Assembly: GCF_009380165.1 (NCBI RefSeq)
Contig: NZ_WHUF01000007.1
Span: 248,001-312,000 of the forward strand
Length of the DNA: 64,000 bases
Origin: Rugamonas rivuli
GTDB taxonomy: Bacteria > Pseudomonadota > Gammaproteobacteria > Burkholderiales > Burkholderiaceae_D
Direction of reading: 5' to 3'
Positions 8,154 through 16,496 of the stretch are shown in pieces. The notes under the pieces were generated by a model. It was not told the origin of the DNA and made no database searches. It saw only the letters and a list, made by a program, of their open reading frames with translations. How positions within the stretch are numbered: the first letter of the stretch is position 1; each line of letters starts with the position of its first letter. The position numbers were made by a program, and so were the translations under genes.

Positions 8154-10187
8154 ATGCAGGGCCTTTTCCACCATTGCATTCTTCAGATTGCGCTCGACAC
8201 GCCGTTGAACGCGATTTTCGACTACCGCTGGCATTGCGACGCGACAGAGCAGCCGCAGGTCGGCCAGCTGGCGCTGGTGCCGTTCGGCCGCCGCGAGGTG
8301 ATGGGCCTGATCGTCGGCGTCGCGGCCGAGACCGATGTGCCGGTGGATAAGTTGAAGGATGCGCTGGCCGTGCGCAGCCAGCTGGGGCCGCTGTCGCCGC
8401 AGTGGCTGGCGCTGGCGGGCTTCGCCGCCGACTACTACCAGCGTCCGCTGGGCGAGGTGGCGCTGCCGGGCTTGCCGAAGAATCTGCGCGTGCTGACCAC
8501 GGTGGCGTTGGACCGGGCGCTGAAGAAGCTGGCCAAGCTGGACGCGCCGCACGACGGCACGCCGTTGAACATGCCGCAACTCAATCCCTCGCAGCAGGCG
8601 GCGGCGGACGCCATCGGCGGCGCTCAAGGGTTTAAGCCGACGCTGCTGTACGGCGTGACCGGCAGCGGCAAGACCGAGGTCTACCTGCAATCCTGCGCGC
8701 AAGTGCTGGCGCGCGACGCCGACGCCCAGATCCTGATCCTGGTGCCGGAAATCAACCTGACGCCCCAGCTGGAGGGCAATATCCGCGCGCGCTTCCCGGG
8801 CGTGATGCTGGCGACCTTGCACAGCAGCCTGTCCGAAGGCGAGCGCATGCTGCACTGGCTGGCGGCGCACCAGGGCAAGGCGCGCATCGTGCTGGGCACG
8901 CGGCTGGCGATCCTGGCGTCGCTGCCGAACCTGAAACTGATCGTCATCGACGAGGAGCACGATCCTTCGTACAAGCAGCAGGAAGGCTTGCGCTACTCGG
9001 CGCGCGACCTGGCCGTGTGGCGGGCCTGGCAGCTGGGCATCCCCATCGTGCTGGGCTCGGCCACGCCGTCGCTGGAGAGCTGGCACCACGCGCAGTCCGG
9101 CCGCTACCGCAAGCTGGAGCTGCGCGAGCGGGCCGTCAAGGACGCCGTGCTGCCGCAGGTCAAGCTGCTGGACATGGAACGCGACAAGCCCAAGGATGGG
9201 CTGACGTCCCATTTAATCGCGGCGATCAAACAGCGCATGGAGCGCGGCGAGCAGTCGCTGCTGTTCCTGAACCGGCGCGGCTATGCGCCGGTGATCTGCT
9301 GCGAATCCTGCGGCTGGATCAGCGAATGCACGCGCTGCACCTCATTCATGGTGCTGCACCGCCCGGAGCACCGGCTGCGCTGCCACCATTGCAGCCTGGA
9401 GATGCGTATCCCGCGCCATTGCCCCACCTGCGGCAATGTCGACCTGCAACCGCTGGGACGCGGCACGCAGCGCGTGGAGGAAGGCTTGCAAGCCTTGTTC
9501 CCGGAAGCGCGGGTGTTGCGCATCGACGCCGACTCCACCCGCAAGAAGGGCAGCGCGCAGGCGGCCTTCGATACGGTGCACCGGGGCGAGGTCGATATCC
9601 TGATCGGCACGCAGATGGTGGCCAAGGGGCACGACTTCAAAAAGTTGACGCTGGTGGGCATTCTGAACCCGGACACGGCGCTGTTTTCGCAGGACTACCG
9701 TGCCAGTGAGCGCCTGTTCGCGCAATTGATGCAGGTGGCGGGCCGCGCCGGCCGCGCCGCTAGGGCCGAAGGCGGCAGCGCCAGCGAGGTGCTGATCCAG
9801 ACCCGCTACCCGCAGCATCCGCTGTACGGCGCGGTGGTGAACCACGATTACGACCACTTCGCGTCGGCCCTGCTGGAGGAACGCGAGCAGGCCGCCTTGC
9901 CGCCGTATCTGTTCCAGGCGCTGCTGCGGGCCGAGGCGCCGGAGCTGGCCACGGCCATTGAATTCCTGACCATCGCCCGCGATTGCGTCGAGCATCCGGG
10001 CATCACGATCAACGATCCGATTCCGATGAGCATGACGCGGGTGCACAACGTCGACCGTGCCCAGTTGCTGGTGGAGTCGGCGTCGAGGCCCATGCTGCAA
10101 GCCTTTCTGAAGGAGTGGTTACTCACTCTGCGGGAAATGAAGAGCCGCGTGAAGTGGTCGCTGGAAGTCGATCCGCTGGATATCTAG
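8154..10187 (+). CDS. priA: Primosomal protein N' (replication restart helicase)
   Basis: The 3'-to-5' superfamily 2 helicase that recognises abandoned replication forks and reloads DnaB. At 677 residues it has an N-terminal 3'-DNA-binding domain starting MQGLFHHCILQIALDTP, Walker A GVTGSGKT near residue 167, a DEEH box, and a zinc-binding insert with paired cysteines (CCESCGWISECTRC, then CHHC and CPTC). It ends with helicase motifs V-VI (GTQMVAKGHDF, QVAGRAGR). I chose the ATG at 8154; an in-frame TTG at 8049 would begin inside the DnaA-box repeat and add 35 non-conserved residues. The stop overlaps that of the convergent regulator gene in a single CTAG. Confidence 0.96.
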   Translation: MQGLFHHCILQIALDTPLNAIFDYRWHCDATEQPQVGQLALVPFGRREVMGLIVGVAAETDVPVDKLKDALAVRSQLGPLSPQWLALAGFAADYYQRPLGEVALPGLPKNLRVLTTVALDRALKKLAKLDAPHDGTPLNMPQLNPSQQAAADAIGGAQGFKPTLLYGVTGSGKTEVYLQSCAQVLARDADAQILILVPEINLTPQLEGNIRARFPGVMLATLHSSLSEGERMLHWLAAHQGKARIVLGTRLAILASLPNLKLIVIDEEHDPSYKQQEGLRYSARDLAVWRAWQLGIPIVLGSATPSLESWHHAQSGRYRKLELRERAVKDAVLPQVKLLDMERDKPKDGLTSHLIAAIKQRMERGEQSLLFLNRRGYAPVICCESCGWISECTRCTSFMVLHRPEHRLRCHHCSLEMRIPRHCPTCGNVDLQPLGRGTQRVEEGLQALFPEARVLRIDADSTRKKGSAQAAFDTVHRGEVDILIGTQMVAKGHDFKKLTLVGILNPDTALFSQDYRASERLFAQLMQVAGRAGRAARAEGGSASEVLIQTRYPQHPLYGAVVNHDYDHFASALLEEREQAALPPYLFQALLRAEAPELATAIEFLTIARDCVEHPGITINDPIPMSMTRVHNVDRAQLLVESASRPMLQAFLKEWLLTLREMKSRVKWSLEVDPLDI

Positions 10188-11083
10188 ATCAAAAAACGCT
10201 GCGCGGTGGCGACTATCTGTTCGGTCAGCGCGCGGGTGAATGGCGTGTCCAAGTTCCAGGCGTGCCAGTTCAGCGCCACGTCGACGTAGTGCCCGGGCGC
10301 CAGGTCCACCAGCCGGTCGTTGGCCAGCGCGCTGGCCACCTGGATCTGCGGCATCAGCCCGTAGGCCAGGCTGCCGTGGATGCATTCGGTGACGGCGGCC
10401 GACTGCGGCATGGTGTGGTGCGGATACGGGCCGTTCAGGTCCAGCACCGTGCGCAGGAAGCCGGCCATCATATCCTGGTCGCTGACCACGGCCGGCGCCA
10501 GCCGCGCGGCTTCCAGCGAGAAACCGTCGCCGAACCAGTGGCCGGCAAACGCCGGCGTCGCCACGCACACATAGCGCAGCTTGCCCAGCGGCGTCACGTC
10601 CGGGCCGTTGGCGTGCGGGTCGGGATGCTCCTGGGCGGCGGCGATGCTGCCGAACACGCTACCCTCCTGCACCAGATGCAGGGCCATGCGCTGGTCGGCC
10701 AGCTGCACCTTCAGCTGGCAGCGCGGCGGCGACAGCAGGGGTTGCAAGCTCATGGGGAACCAGGTCGCCAGGCTGGCGGCATCGACCGCCAGCGCGATCT
10801 CCGGCATGCTGACCTTGTGGCCGAGGTCGATGTCCAGCGCCGCTTCCATCAGTTTGACGTTGCGGTGGTGCGACACCAGCCTCTGGCCCAGCCCGGTCGG
10901 CACGGCCGGCTGGCCGCGCACGATCAGCAGGCGGCCGGCGGCGTCCTCCAGCGCCTTGATGCGCTGGGACACGGCGGATTGGCTGATGCCCAGCGCCAGG
11001 GCGGCTTTTTCGAAGCTGCCCTGGCTGGCGACGGCGTCCAGCACGGCGAGTGCGCGATAGTCCAGTGTTCCCATAAGCTGCAC
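10184..11083 (-). CDS. argP: LysR-family regulator, ArgP/IciA type
   Basis: A 299-residue LysR-type regulator with the N-terminal winged helix-turn-helix (about residues 5-65: LDYRALAVLDAVASQGSFE, then QSAVSQRIKALE) and a C-terminal effector-binding domain. The N-terminal wording and overall length match ArgP, which in E. coli senses lysine/arginine and drives argO; the same protein was originally described as IciA, an inhibitor of chromosome initiation that binds AT-rich 13-mers of oriC. The usual exporter gene argO/lysE is not adjacent. Translation may start at the second methionine (MGTLDYR), three codons in. It converges on priA with a four-base stop overlap and diverges from a flavoprotein gene, so the 11084-11218 gap probably holds its promoter. 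Confidence 0.85.
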   Translation of the reverse strand: MQLMGTLDYRALAVLDAVASQGSFEKAALALGISQSAVSQRIKALEDAAGRLLIVRGQPAVPTGLGQRLVSHHRNVKLMEAALDIDLGHKVSMPEIALAVDAASLATWFPMSLQPLLSPPRCQLKVQLADQRMALHLVQEGSVFGSIAAAQEHPDPHANGPDVTPLGKLRYVCVATPAFAGHWFGDGFSLEAARLAPAVVSDQDMMAGFLRTVLDLNGPYPHHTMPQSAAVTECIHGSLAYGLMPQIQVASALANDRLVDLAPGHYVDVALNWHAWNLDTPFTRALTEQIVATAQRFLI

Positions 11084-11218
11084 TTATAAAAATTGAAAAC
11101 GATAAGAGATACTAATACTCTTTTGCCCTGAAGTAAAACTCGATTACAAGCAATCGTGCGCGGCCGCCGGATTTGGCAGGCGCCGATGCCCGCTGCCCAA
11201 ACGGTGTAGACTTTGCGC

Positions 11219-12661
11219 ATGAAAACGCTACGTACCGAAGTCGCCGTCATCGGCGCCGGCACCGCCGGCATGACCGCCTACCGCGCCGCCACCACCGGCG
11301 GCAAAAAAACGCTGCTGATCGAATCCCATGTCTACGGCACCACCTGCGCCCGCGTCGGCTGCATGCCCAGCAAGCTGCTGATCGCGGCGGCCGAGGCGGC
11401 GCACGCGCTGCAAGCGGCGCCGGCCTTCGGCGTGCATGCGGGCGAAGTGCGCATCGATGGCAAGGCCGTGATGGCGCGTGTGCGCAGCGAGCGCGACCGG
11501 TTTGTCGGCTTCGTCGTCGACAGCGTCAACGGCTATCCGGCCGAGGACAAGATCCACGGCCATGCGCGCTTCCTCAGCCCGACCCAGTTGCAGATCGACG
11601 AGCACACGCTGATCGAGGCCGAGCGTTTCGTCATCGCCACCGGTTCCACGCCCATCGTGCCGGACGAGTGGCGCGCGGCCGGCCCGCGCGTGATCACCAG
11701 CGACGAGGTGTTTTACTGGGACGAGCTGCCGGAATCGATCGCCGTGGCCGGCACCGGCGTCATCGGCCTGGAGCTGGGCCAGGCGCTGGCGCGGCTGGGC
11801 GTGCGCGTGACCGTGTTCGGCCGTGGCGGCAGCGTCGCCCAGTTGAGCGATCCCGAGGTGCTGGACGTGGCGCGCCGCGCCATGGCCGACGAGCTTGACG
11901 TGCGCTTCAAGACCAGGGTGGTGCATGTGGCGCAGCAGGGCGACGGCCTGGATGTGACCAGCGAGGACGCCAGCGGCCAGCGGCGCACCGAGCATTTCAG
12001 CTACCTGCTGTCGGCGATAGGCCGGCGTCCGAATGTGCACAAGCTGGGTCTGGAGAACACCGGCCTGGAGCGCGATCACCAGGGCATACCGCTGTATGAC
12101 AAGCAGACGATGCAATGTGGCAGCAGCGCCATCTTCATCGCCGGCGACGCCGACAACGAACGCCCGCAACTGCCGGAAGCGGCCGACCAGGGCCGCATCG
12201 CCGGCGACAACGCGGCGCGCTATCCGGCCGTGCAGGCCGGCCTGCGCCGCACGCCGCTGACCATCGCCTTCACCGAACCGCAGATCGCCACGCTGGGCGC
12301 CAGCTACGAGGAATTGTGCGCGTCGTACGCCGGCCGTTTCGCCGTCGGCAAGGTGTCGTTTGAAAACCAGGGCCGCAGCCGCGTGATGTTGCAGAACAAG
12401 GGCATGCTGCGCGTGTATGCCGAGCACGCCACCGGCCGCTTCCTGGGCGCCGAGATGATAGGCCCGCGCGCCGAGCACATCGGCCATCTGCTGTCCTGGG
12501 CTTGCCAGGCCGGGCTGACCGTCAGCGCCATGCTGGACATGCCGTTCTACCACCCGGTGGTGGAGGAAGGCGTGCGCACCGCGCTGCGCGACCTGGCGCA
12601 CCAGCTGGCCAACGCGCCGGCCCACGATTGCGCCTGCGTCGATTGCACGCCCGGACCCTAG
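11219..12661 (+). CDS. Dihydrolipoyl dehydrogenase-like FAD/NAD(P) oxidoreductase
   Basis: A 480-residue class I pyridine nucleotide-disulfide oxidoreductase. The FAD-binding GxGxxG lies near the N-terminus (VIGAGTAGMTA), the redox disulfide is C43/C48 in GTTCARVGCMPSK, and a second Rossmann motif (AGTGVIGLELGQAL) binds NAD(P)H. The FAD motif FIAGDAD and a C-terminal interface with H-P-x-x-E (YHPVVEEG) complete the fold. Start is the ATG at 11219; a TTG two codons earlier is also in frame. The C-terminus ends in a short extra Cys tail (CACVDC). It stands alone, not with pyruvate or oxoglutarate dehydrogenase genes, so it may be a mercuric-reductase-like or soluble transhydrogenase-like enzyme rather than the E3 of a complex. 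Confidence 0.88.
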   Translation: MKTLRTEVAVIGAGTAGMTAYRAATTGGKKTLLIESHVYGTTCARVGCMPSKLLIAAAEAAHALQAAPAFGVHAGEVRIDGKAVMARVRSERDRFVGFVVDSVNGYPAEDKIHGHARFLSPTQLQIDEHTLIEAERFVIATGSTPIVPDEWRAAGPRVITSDEVFYWDELPESIAVAGTGVIGLELGQALARLGVRVTVFGRGGSVAQLSDPEVLDVARRAMADELDVRFKTRVVHVAQQGDGLDVTSEDASGQRRTEHFSYLLSAIGRRPNVHKLGLENTGLERDHQGIPLYDKQTMQCGSSAIFIAGDADNERPQLPEAADQGRIAGDNAARYPAVQAGLRRTPLTIAFTEPQIATLGASYEELCASYAGRFAVGKVSFENQGRSRVMLQNKGMLRVYAEHATGRFLGAEMIGPRAEHIGHLLSWACQAGLTVSAMLDMPFYHPVVEEGVRTALRDLAHQLANAPAHDCACVDCTPGP

Positions 12662-12738
12662 GGTCAAAATACAACAAACTCACACATTCTCACTGAAACC
12701 CCGTATGCTGCTGGCTCGATAGTTTTTTATCAACGGCA

Positions 12739-13875
12739 ATGAAGATACGTAAAGTGACGGCAGCCGATCTGAAACTGGGCATGTTGATACCGTGGAATGT
12801 GTACGGTGAGAATGGCGCCCTGCTGGTCCGCAAAGGTCATATGATCGCCAGCGCCAATCAGATCGATTACCTGGTGGAGCGCGGTTCCTTCGAGGATCAC
12901 AGCGGCCAGCAGGATGCGGCCAAAGAGCCGGACTCGGCGCTGCGCAAGCTCAACGCCGCCAGCCTGGCGTTGCAGACGCTGCTGCCTTCGCTGGCCGCGC
13001 ACGCGGCACCGCCGGACTTGCGCCGCCGCCTGGAAGAAGTGGCCCTGCTGGTCGCCGACGCCGTGGCCGTCAACGTCGACGCCGCCACCGCCACCCTGCT
13101 GCACAATCAAACGGCCACGCCGTACGCGGTGCGCCACAGCGTCGATACCGCCGTCATCGTGCAGGTGCTGGCGAAGGCGAAGCAGCTGTCGCCGGAGGAT
13201 ACCCTGAGCCTGACGCTGGCCGCGCTGACCATGAATGTCGCCATGCTGGCGCAACACCAGCGCCTGCAAGACAGCCGCGCCGAACCCAACGCCGCCGACC
13301 GCGCCGCGATGCTGGCCCATCCCGAGGCCGGCGTGCAGCTGCTGCGCCAGGCCGGCATCACCGACCAGGCCTGGCTGGACTGCATCCTGTACCACCATGA
13401 AAACGAAGACGGCAGCGGCTATCCGCTGCACAAGTCGGGCGCGCAGATTCCACCGCTGGCGCGCTTGCTGGCGCTGGCCGACCGTTACGCGGCCCGCGTC
13501 GCCGAGCGCGTGTGGCGCAAGACGCTGGCGCCGCACGCGGCCTTGCGCGATCTGCTGCTGGAGTCGAACGTCACCATCGACGGCAATCTGGTGACGCTGC
13601 TGATACGCGAGCTGGGCATCTATCCCATCGGCACCTGGGTGCGGCTGATCAATGGCGAGATTGGCGTGGTGTCGCGCCGCGGCCTGCAATCGACCACGCC
13701 GCATGTGACGTCGGTGATCGGTCCGCGCGGTGCGCCGCTGGAGTTGTTCCTGCAGCGCGACACGCGCGGCGAACTGCACGCCATTCGCGAAGTGCTGAGC
13801 ACGGCGCAGGTGGCCGCGCTGCAGGCGCCGCCGCTGCGCATGGAACAGGTGTGGGGCCGCAGCGCGGCGGTCTGA
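12739..13875 (+). CDS. HD-GYP-type protein with degenerate HD site
   Basis: A 378-residue cytoplasmic protein. The N-terminal part (MKIRKVTAADLKLGM through LLVRKGHMI) is the DUF3391-like region usually placed before HD-GYP phosphodiesterase domains that hydrolyse cyclic di-GMP. In the catalytic half the GYP loop is retained (HHENEDGSGYPL), as are H-P-x-x-G (HPEAGVQLL) and ADRYAA. However, the HD pair expected before HPEAG is absent: the sequence there reads LTLAALTMNVAMLAQ. Metal binding is therefore probably impaired and the protein may bind, not cleave, its ligand. It converges with the DUF1857 gene after a single base pair. Confidence 0.8.
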   Translation: MKIRKVTAADLKLGMLIPWNVYGENGALLVRKGHMIASANQIDYLVERGSFEDHSGQQDAAKEPDSALRKLNAASLALQTLLPSLAAHAAPPDLRRRLEEVALLVADAVAVNVDAATATLLHNQTATPYAVRHSVDTAVIVQVLAKAKQLSPEDTLSLTLAALTMNVAMLAQHQRLQDSRAEPNAADRAAMLAHPEAGVQLLRQAGITDQAWLDCILYHHENEDGSGYPLHKSGAQIPPLARLLALADRYAARVAERVWRKTLAPHAALRDLLLESNVTIDGNLVTLLIRELGIYPIGTWVRLINGEIGVVSRRGLQSTTPHVTSVIGPRGAPLELFLQRDTRGELHAIREVLSTAQVAALQAPPLRMEQVWGRSAAV

Positions 13876-13876
13876 C

Positions 13877-14359
13877 TCAGTTCAGCAGCGCGTCCAGCCG
13901 GCCCTGCTGCGCCAGGTCGCGCAGCACGCGGATGGTGTCGATATCCGATTCCTGGTAGGCCGAGCGGCGGAATTCGTCGTACATCGCATTGGCGGCGTCG
14001 GTCGCTGCATCGTGGCCGTCGTCGTACTGGAAGCGCACGTACAGCGTGTCGGCGGTCGGCGTTTCGATGGTCATCGTCAGGCTCGACTGGCTGATGTCCT
14101 GCTGCGCCGCCACCTCGTAGCGCACCTGGCGCATCGGTTCCAGCACCACGCGGTCGTCGATGACCAGCTCGCCGTAGCGCAGGCTGCGGCTGAAGCCGTT
14201 CTCGCTGCGGTCGGTGATGGTGCACTCGTCCAGGTGCGGCACGAACAGCTTCGGCGATTCGGCGCGCAGCACCAGGCCGCTCCACAGTTGCTTGATGCTC
14301 AGCGCATCGAGCAGCGGGTTGAGCGGGTCGTTAATTTCTATCAGATGTTCGAATTTCAT
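13877..14359 (-). CDS. DUF1857/AtaL-like SRPBCC protein
   Basis: A 160-residue soluble protein beginning MKFEHLIEINDPLNPL, which matches the DUF1857 family of START/SRPBCC-fold proteins that hold hydrophobic ligands. No catalytic residues are known for the family and no signal peptide or membrane segment is visible. It is a lone minus-strand gene between the convergent HD-GYP gene and the LysR gene at 14442. The function is unknown; the family call rests on the N-terminal pattern and length. Confidence 0.75.
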   Translation of the reverse strand: MKFEHLIEINDPLNPLLDALSIKQLWSGLVLRAESPKLFVPHLDECTITDRSENGFSRSLRYGELVIDDRVVLEPMRQVRYEVAAQQDISQSSLTMTIETPTADTLYVRFQYDDGHDAATDAANAMYDEFRRSAYQESDIDTIRVLRDLAQQGRLDALLN

Positions 14360-14441
14360 AGGAAAACCATGTCAAAGCCAGGCGCACGCGCGCCTCATCC
14401 CCGCATGGTAACGCATCTGTCACAAAGGCGACTGCGCCGGC

Positions 14442-15350
14442 TCAGGCGATGCCCTCGTCCCAGTACGGTTCCGGCCCGAAGCGCCGGCTGAAGAAGTCGA
14501 TGAAGGCCTGGCTCTTGGGCGGCAGGAAACGGCGGTTCAGGTAGACGGCGGAAATCACCGAATCGGTGGTCTGGTAGCCGGGCAACACCCGTACCAATGC
14601 GCCGCTGCGCAGCTGTTCCGCCACCAACCAGGTCGATGACAGGCCGATGCCCAGGCCGGCGATGGCGGCGTCGCGCAGCGCCTCGCCGTTGTCGCTGCGG
14701 AAGCGGCCGCTCACGCGCAGCAGCAATTCACCGCCGTCGCGCTCGCGCAAGCGCCACGGGTTCATCGCCTGCAACACCAGGCATTCGTGCTGCAACAGGT
14801 CGAACGGCTGCTGCGGCACGCCGCGCTGGCGCAGATACTCGGGCGAGGCGCACAACACCAGCTTGCTCGGCGCCAGCGGCCGCGCCACCAGCGCCGAATC
14901 GCGCAGCGGGCCGATGCGGATGGCGACGTCGATGCCGTCCGCCGCCAGGTCGTGCGTGCTGTCGGACAGGCGCAGGTCCAGCTGCACGCCGGGATGCTCC
15001 TTCAGGAACTGCGGCACCTCCGGCACCAGATAGAGCCGGCCGAATGTCACCGAGGCCGCCACCCGCAGCAAGCCCTGCGGCTGGGCGTTGCCGTGGCCGA
15101 CCGCCGAGGACGCCTGCTCGGCCGCGTCCAGCAGCGCCATTGCCCGTTCCAGGAATACTTCGCCGTCCTGTGTCAGCGTGATCTGGCGCGTGGTCCGGTG
15201 CAGCAGGCGCGCGCCCAGCTGCTTTTCCAGCTGCGCCATGCGGGTGCTGGACGCGGCCGGCGACAGGCCGAACTCGCGTCCGGCGGCGGACAGGTTGCGG
15301 GTCGCGCACACCCGCACGAACAGCGCCACGTCGGTCAGGTCCAGAGCCAT
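14442..15350 (-). CDS. LysR-family transcriptional regulator
   Basis: A 302-residue LysR-type regulator: winged helix-turn-helix at residues 1-60 (MALDLTDVALFVRVCATRNL, then SPAASSTRMAQLEKQLGARL) and a substrate-binding-fold effector domain. I chose the ATG at 15350 because LysR proteins begin a few residues before this helix; the in-frame extension to 15431 has no family resemblance. It diverges from a zinc-type alcohol dehydrogenase/quinone oxidoreductase gene about 100 bp away, the classical arrangement for a LysR regulator and its target. The AT-rich gap 15351-15451 should carry both promoters. Confidence 0.9.
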   Translation of the reverse strand: MALDLTDVALFVRVCATRNLSAAGREFGLSPAASSTRMAQLEKQLGARLLHRTTRQITLTQDGEVFLERAMALLDAAEQASSAVGHGNAQPQGLLRVAASVTFGRLYLVPEVPQFLKEHPGVQLDLRLSDSTHDLAADGIDVAIRIGPLRDSALVARPLAPSKLVLCASPEYLRQRGVPQQPFDLLQHECLVLQAMNPWRLRERDGGELLLRVSGRFRSDNGEALRDAAIAGLGIGLSSTWLVAEQLRSGALVRVLPGYQTTDSVISAVYLNRRFLPPKSQAFIDFFSRRFGPEPYWDEGIA

Positions 15351-15451
15351 TTGATTGTTTTGATGAAGAATGATTTCACCATTATGCCAATTATCAAAAG
15401 CAATGCGGCAAATCATACTGCGTCCATCCAAACTTATTTCAAGGAAACGCC

Positions 15452-16444
15452 ATGAAAGCCATCGCCGTCACCAACACCGCCCTGCAAGATGTGGAAATCG
15501 CCGTGCCTGCCGCCACCGGCCACGATCTGCTGGTCAAGATCGAAGCCATTTCCGTTAATCCGGTCGACACCAAGGTGCGCGCCGGCGAAGCGGCCGACGC
15601 CGCCCCGCGCGTGCTGGGCTGGGATGCTGCCGGCACCGTCACCGCCGTCGGCCCGGACGTGACCCTGTTCAAGGTCGGCGACACCGTCTACTACGCCGGC
15701 AGCATCATCCGTCCCGGCGCCAACAGCGAATTCCATCTGGTCGATGAACGCATCGTCGGCCGCAAGCCGGCCAGCCTGGACTTCAATCACGCCGCCGCCC
15801 TGCCGCTGACCTCGATCACCGCATGGGAAGCGCTGTTCGACCGCCTGGCGATCAGCCGCGACGGCGCCGACGCCGGCAAGCGCGTGCTGGTCATCGGCGG
15901 CGCCGGCGGCGTCGGTTCGATCGCCATCCAGCTGGCCAAGCAGCTGGCAGGTCTGACGGTGATCGCCACCGCTTCGCGCCCCGAGTCGGCCAAGTGGGTG
16001 CGCGAGTTGGGCGCCGACCATGTGATCGACCACAACGGCGACATGGCGGCGCAACTGCTGGCGCTGGAGATCGCCGACGTCGACTACGTGCTGTGCCTGA
16101 GCGACACCGACCCGCACTTCGACGCCATCGCCCAGGTGGTGGCGCCGCAGGGCAAGGTGGTCAGCATCGTCCACAACACCGCGCCGCTGGCCATGGACAA
16201 GCTGTTCGCCAAGAGCGTGACCTGGGTGTGGGAAATGATGTTCACCCGTTCGATGTTCGGCACGCCGGACATGATCGAACAGCACAAGCTGCTCAATGAA
16301 GTGGCAGCGCTGATCGACGCCGGCAAGCTGAAGACCACGCTGGGCGAGGTCTACGGCAAGATCAGCGCCGCCAACCTGCGCCGCGCGCACGAGGCGCTGG
16401 AAGGCCGCCGCACCATCGGCAAGATCGTGTTGTCGGGCTTCTAA
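15452..16444 (+). CDS. Zinc-type alcohol dehydrogenase family / quinone oxidoreductase
   Basis: A 330-residue medium-chain dehydrogenase/reductase. It has the N-terminal GroES-like fold (VKIEAISVNPVDTKVRAGE, VLGWDAAGTVTAVG) and a Rossmann fold for NADPH (VLVIGGAGGVGSIAIQLAKQ). The structural and catalytic zinc cysteines of true alcohol dehydrogenases are missing, pointing to the quinone-oxidoreductase/ZADH1 branch that reduces quinones or enones with NADPH in the cytoplasm. It probably answers to the divergent LysR gene. The rep gene follows about 50 bp later and may be separately transcribed. Confidence 0.9.
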   Translation: MKAIAVTNTALQDVEIAVPAATGHDLLVKIEAISVNPVDTKVRAGEAADAAPRVLGWDAAGTVTAVGPDVTLFKVGDTVYYAGSIIRPGANSEFHLVDERIVGRKPASLDFNHAAALPLTSITAWEALFDRLAISRDGADAGKRVLVIGGAGGVGSIAIQLAKQLAGLTVIATASRPESAKWVRELGADHVIDHNGDMAAQLLALEIADVDYVLCLSDTDPHFDAIAQVVAPQGKVVSIVHNTAPLAMDKLFAKSVTWVWEMMFTRSMFGTPDMIEQHKLLNEVAALIDAGKLKTTLGEVYGKISAANLRRAHEALEGRRTIGKIVLSGF

Positions 16445-16496
16445 GCGGCCGGGGGCTGTACAATGACTGGCTGTTCCCTAGCCAGATCGTCACCCG

